Shown: positions 6,355-7,616 of the stretch, piece by piece
How positions within the stretch are numbered: position 1 is the first letter of the stretch
Layout of the letters: every line of letters begins with the position of its first letter
Origin: Acidobacteriota bacterium
GTDB lineage: Bacteria; Acidobacteriota; Terriglobia; Acidoferrales; UBA7541
Direction: 5' to 3'
Assembly (NCBI GenBank): GCA_019239815.1
Contig: JAFAZL010000814.1
Coordinates: 1-7,616 of the forward strand
DNA length: 7,616 nucleotides
Notes under the pieces: generated by a model
Seen by the model: only the letters and a program-made list of their open reading frames with translations
Databases searched by the model: none
Told to the model about the DNA's origin: nothing
Translations under genes and position numbers: made by a program

Positions 6355-7616
6355 TCAATGAAAATCGTGCGAAACCGTTTCCGCCTTCGTAAGGAAAAGT
6401 GGATGGAGCCGTTGCACCTTCACCGAAATGACGTTCTCTTGATTTTGTAAAACGCCTTCCAGCAATAAAAACTGCTGATGCACGACCACAACGTGATGCT
6501 CGCGAAAGATTTGCGGCGTCAAAATCGCGTTCGATATTCCCGTTTCATCTTCGAGGCTGATGAACACAAAGCCCTTCGCGGTCCCTGGCCGCTGCCGCGC
6601 GATCACCGAGCCGGCAACTCGCACCGGCGTCCCATCGCGCATGCGATGTAGTTCGATCGCGGTGACGACTCCTTGTTTGCGCAATTCTTCACGATGGTAG
6701 CGCAGCGGATGCGGCCCCACCGTCATCCCCGTGTTATGGAAATCCGCAACCAACCGATCTTCCGAGGTCATCGGCTGCAGAGGTGATCGCTGCGACAGCG
6801 CATCATCCGGCTCAACTGCTTCCAGCAATGGCCCCGGCCGCCGCGCAACACGTTCGATCTGCCACAGCGCATCGCGCCGGTGAAAATCTCTCTTGCCGCC
6901 AACAAAATTAAGCGCACCGATCTCCGCCAACGCTGCCAAATCGCCTTTCCCCAATTTCGGCACGCGGAGTTTCAAGTCATCGATCGAACGAAACATCTCG
7001 ATCTCGCGTTGCCGCACAATCTCGCGCCCAATCTCTTCGCGCAAGCCTTTCACATAACGCAGCCCGACGCGCATGACATGCTCTTCACCAACTTTTTCGA
7101 TGGTGCAAATCCAATCCGACTTCGTCACATCGATCGGCCGCACACGCAACCCATGCCGCTGCGCGTCTTTTACAAGCGTTGCTGGACTGTAGAATCCCAT
7201 TGGCTGATTGTTGAGCATCGCCGCCGTAAACGCGGCGAGATAGTGGCATTTCAAAAATGCGCTGGCGTACGCGATCAGCGCAAAGCTCGCTGCATGCGAC
7301 TCAGGAAATCCATACAGCGCAAACGACGTAATCGAATTCACGATCGTGTCCTGCGTCGTGCCGGTGATGCCGTTGCGCTCCATCCCACGGCGAAGCTTCA
7401 CTTCGACGTCGCGCATCAATTTTTCCGAGCGCTTGAAGCCGAACGCGCGCCGCAATTCTTCCGCTTCTCCACCGCTGAATCCCGCGGCGATCATCGCCAT
7501 CCGCAAAAGCTGCTGCTGAAACAGCGGCACGCCAAGCGTCCGCTCCAGCACCGGCTCTAACAAAGGATGCAAACACGTCGGTGCTTCCTTCCCTTGTCGT
7601 CGCGCGAGGTACGGAT
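6355..7616 (-). CDS. dnaE2: Error-prone DNA polymerase III alpha subunit DnaE2 (ImuC), C-terminal part
   Basis: Translesion polymerase of the C family that acts in DNA-damage-induced mutagenesis. Only the last 420 residues are in the window; full-length members are about 1000-1100, and the frame stays open past the right edge (residues PYLARRQGKEAPTC precede the TTG at 7572, which is internal). Seen: LGVPLFQQQLLRMAM (visible 27-41) and the strong DnaE2 block GFPESHAASFALIAYASAFL (from about 102), which belong to the end of the polymerase core; a helix-hairpin-helix region around KLGKGDLAALAEIGALNFVGGKRD (220-243, over 20 residues, key glycines shown); and an OB-fold (about 330-402) with VRVAGSVIARQRPGTAKGFVF. 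The protein ends in SHDFH shortly after the OB-fold and lacks the tau-binding tail of replicative DnaE1, which favours DnaE2. In many bacteria dnaE2 follows imuA and imuB; those would lie to the right, outside the window. Confidence 0.93.
   Translation of the reverse strand, partial: PYLARRQGKEAPTCLHPLLEPVLERTLGVPLFQQQLLRMAMIAAGFSGGEAEELRRAFGFKRSEKLMRDVEVKLRRGMERNGITGTTQDTIVNSITSFALYGFPESHAASFALIAYASAFLKCHYLAAFTAAMLNNQPMGFYSPATLVKDAQRHGLRVRPIDVTKSDWICTIEKVGEEHVMRVGLRYVKGLREEIGREIVRQREIEMFRSIDDLKLRVPKLGKGDLAALAEIGALNFVGGKRDFHRRDALWQIERVARRPGPLLEAVEPDDALSQRSPLQPMTSEDRLVADFHNTGMTVGPHPLRYHREELRKQGVVTAIELHRMRDGTPVRVAGSVIARQRPGTAKGFVFISLEDETGISNAILTPQIFREHHVVVVHQQFLLLEGVLQNQENVISVKVQRLHPLFLTKAETVSHDFH

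Noticed and set aside
6880..7560. Open frame of 226 codons on the + strand
   Set aside because: Antisense to the conserved dnaE2 core, with an arginine/histidine-rich composition typical of a shadow frame and no recognisable domain.

Overview
The window is compact bacterial chromosome, moderately GC-rich, with short intergenic gaps and no visible mobile element, RNA gene or CRISPR array. Protein style (tandem-GAF SpoIIE phosphatase, the DinB-like protein with a WC motif, a DnaE2-type polymerase, a MarC protein) and the spacer repeats suggest an Acidobacteriota-like soil bacterium. This is an impression from sequence style, not from a search.

Layout from left to right. (1) Positions 1-812, + strand: the 3' nine-tenths or so of an NAD kinase gene cut by the window edge. 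(2) 813-1036: a 224-bp spacer between convergent genes, holding two copies of a 22-24 bp repeat and a long A/G homopurine run. (3) 1037-4917, all on the - strand and read right to left: hypoxanthine phosphoribosyltransferase (hpt), a GAF-GAF-SpoIIE/PP2C phosphatase, and diaminopimelate decarboxylase (lysA). The phosphatase stop and the lysA start share an ATGA, so these two are almost certainly co-transcribed and probably translationally coupled; hpt lies 111 bp upstream and may have its own promoter. (4) 4918-5035: a divergent promoter region. (5) 5036-5551, +: a DinB-superfamily protein (putative metal-binding four-helix bundle, not DNA polymerase IV). (6) 5636-6304, +: a MarC-family membrane protein with a GTG start and a strong Shine-Dalgarno. 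(7) 6305-6354: a 50-bp convergent gap with a near-perfect 20-nt inverted repeat, a likely bidirectional terminator. (8) 6355-7616, -: the C-terminal 420 residues of an error-prone DNA polymerase III alpha subunit (DnaE2/ImuC), open at the right edge.

The genes are mostly housekeeping or widespread families: NADP supply, purine salvage, lysine/peptidoglycan precursor metabolism, signalling and translesion synthesis. I see no convincing new multi-gene system. The points most worth a second look are the coupling of a signalling phosphatase to lysA, the repeat/homopurine spacer, and the LysA insertion.
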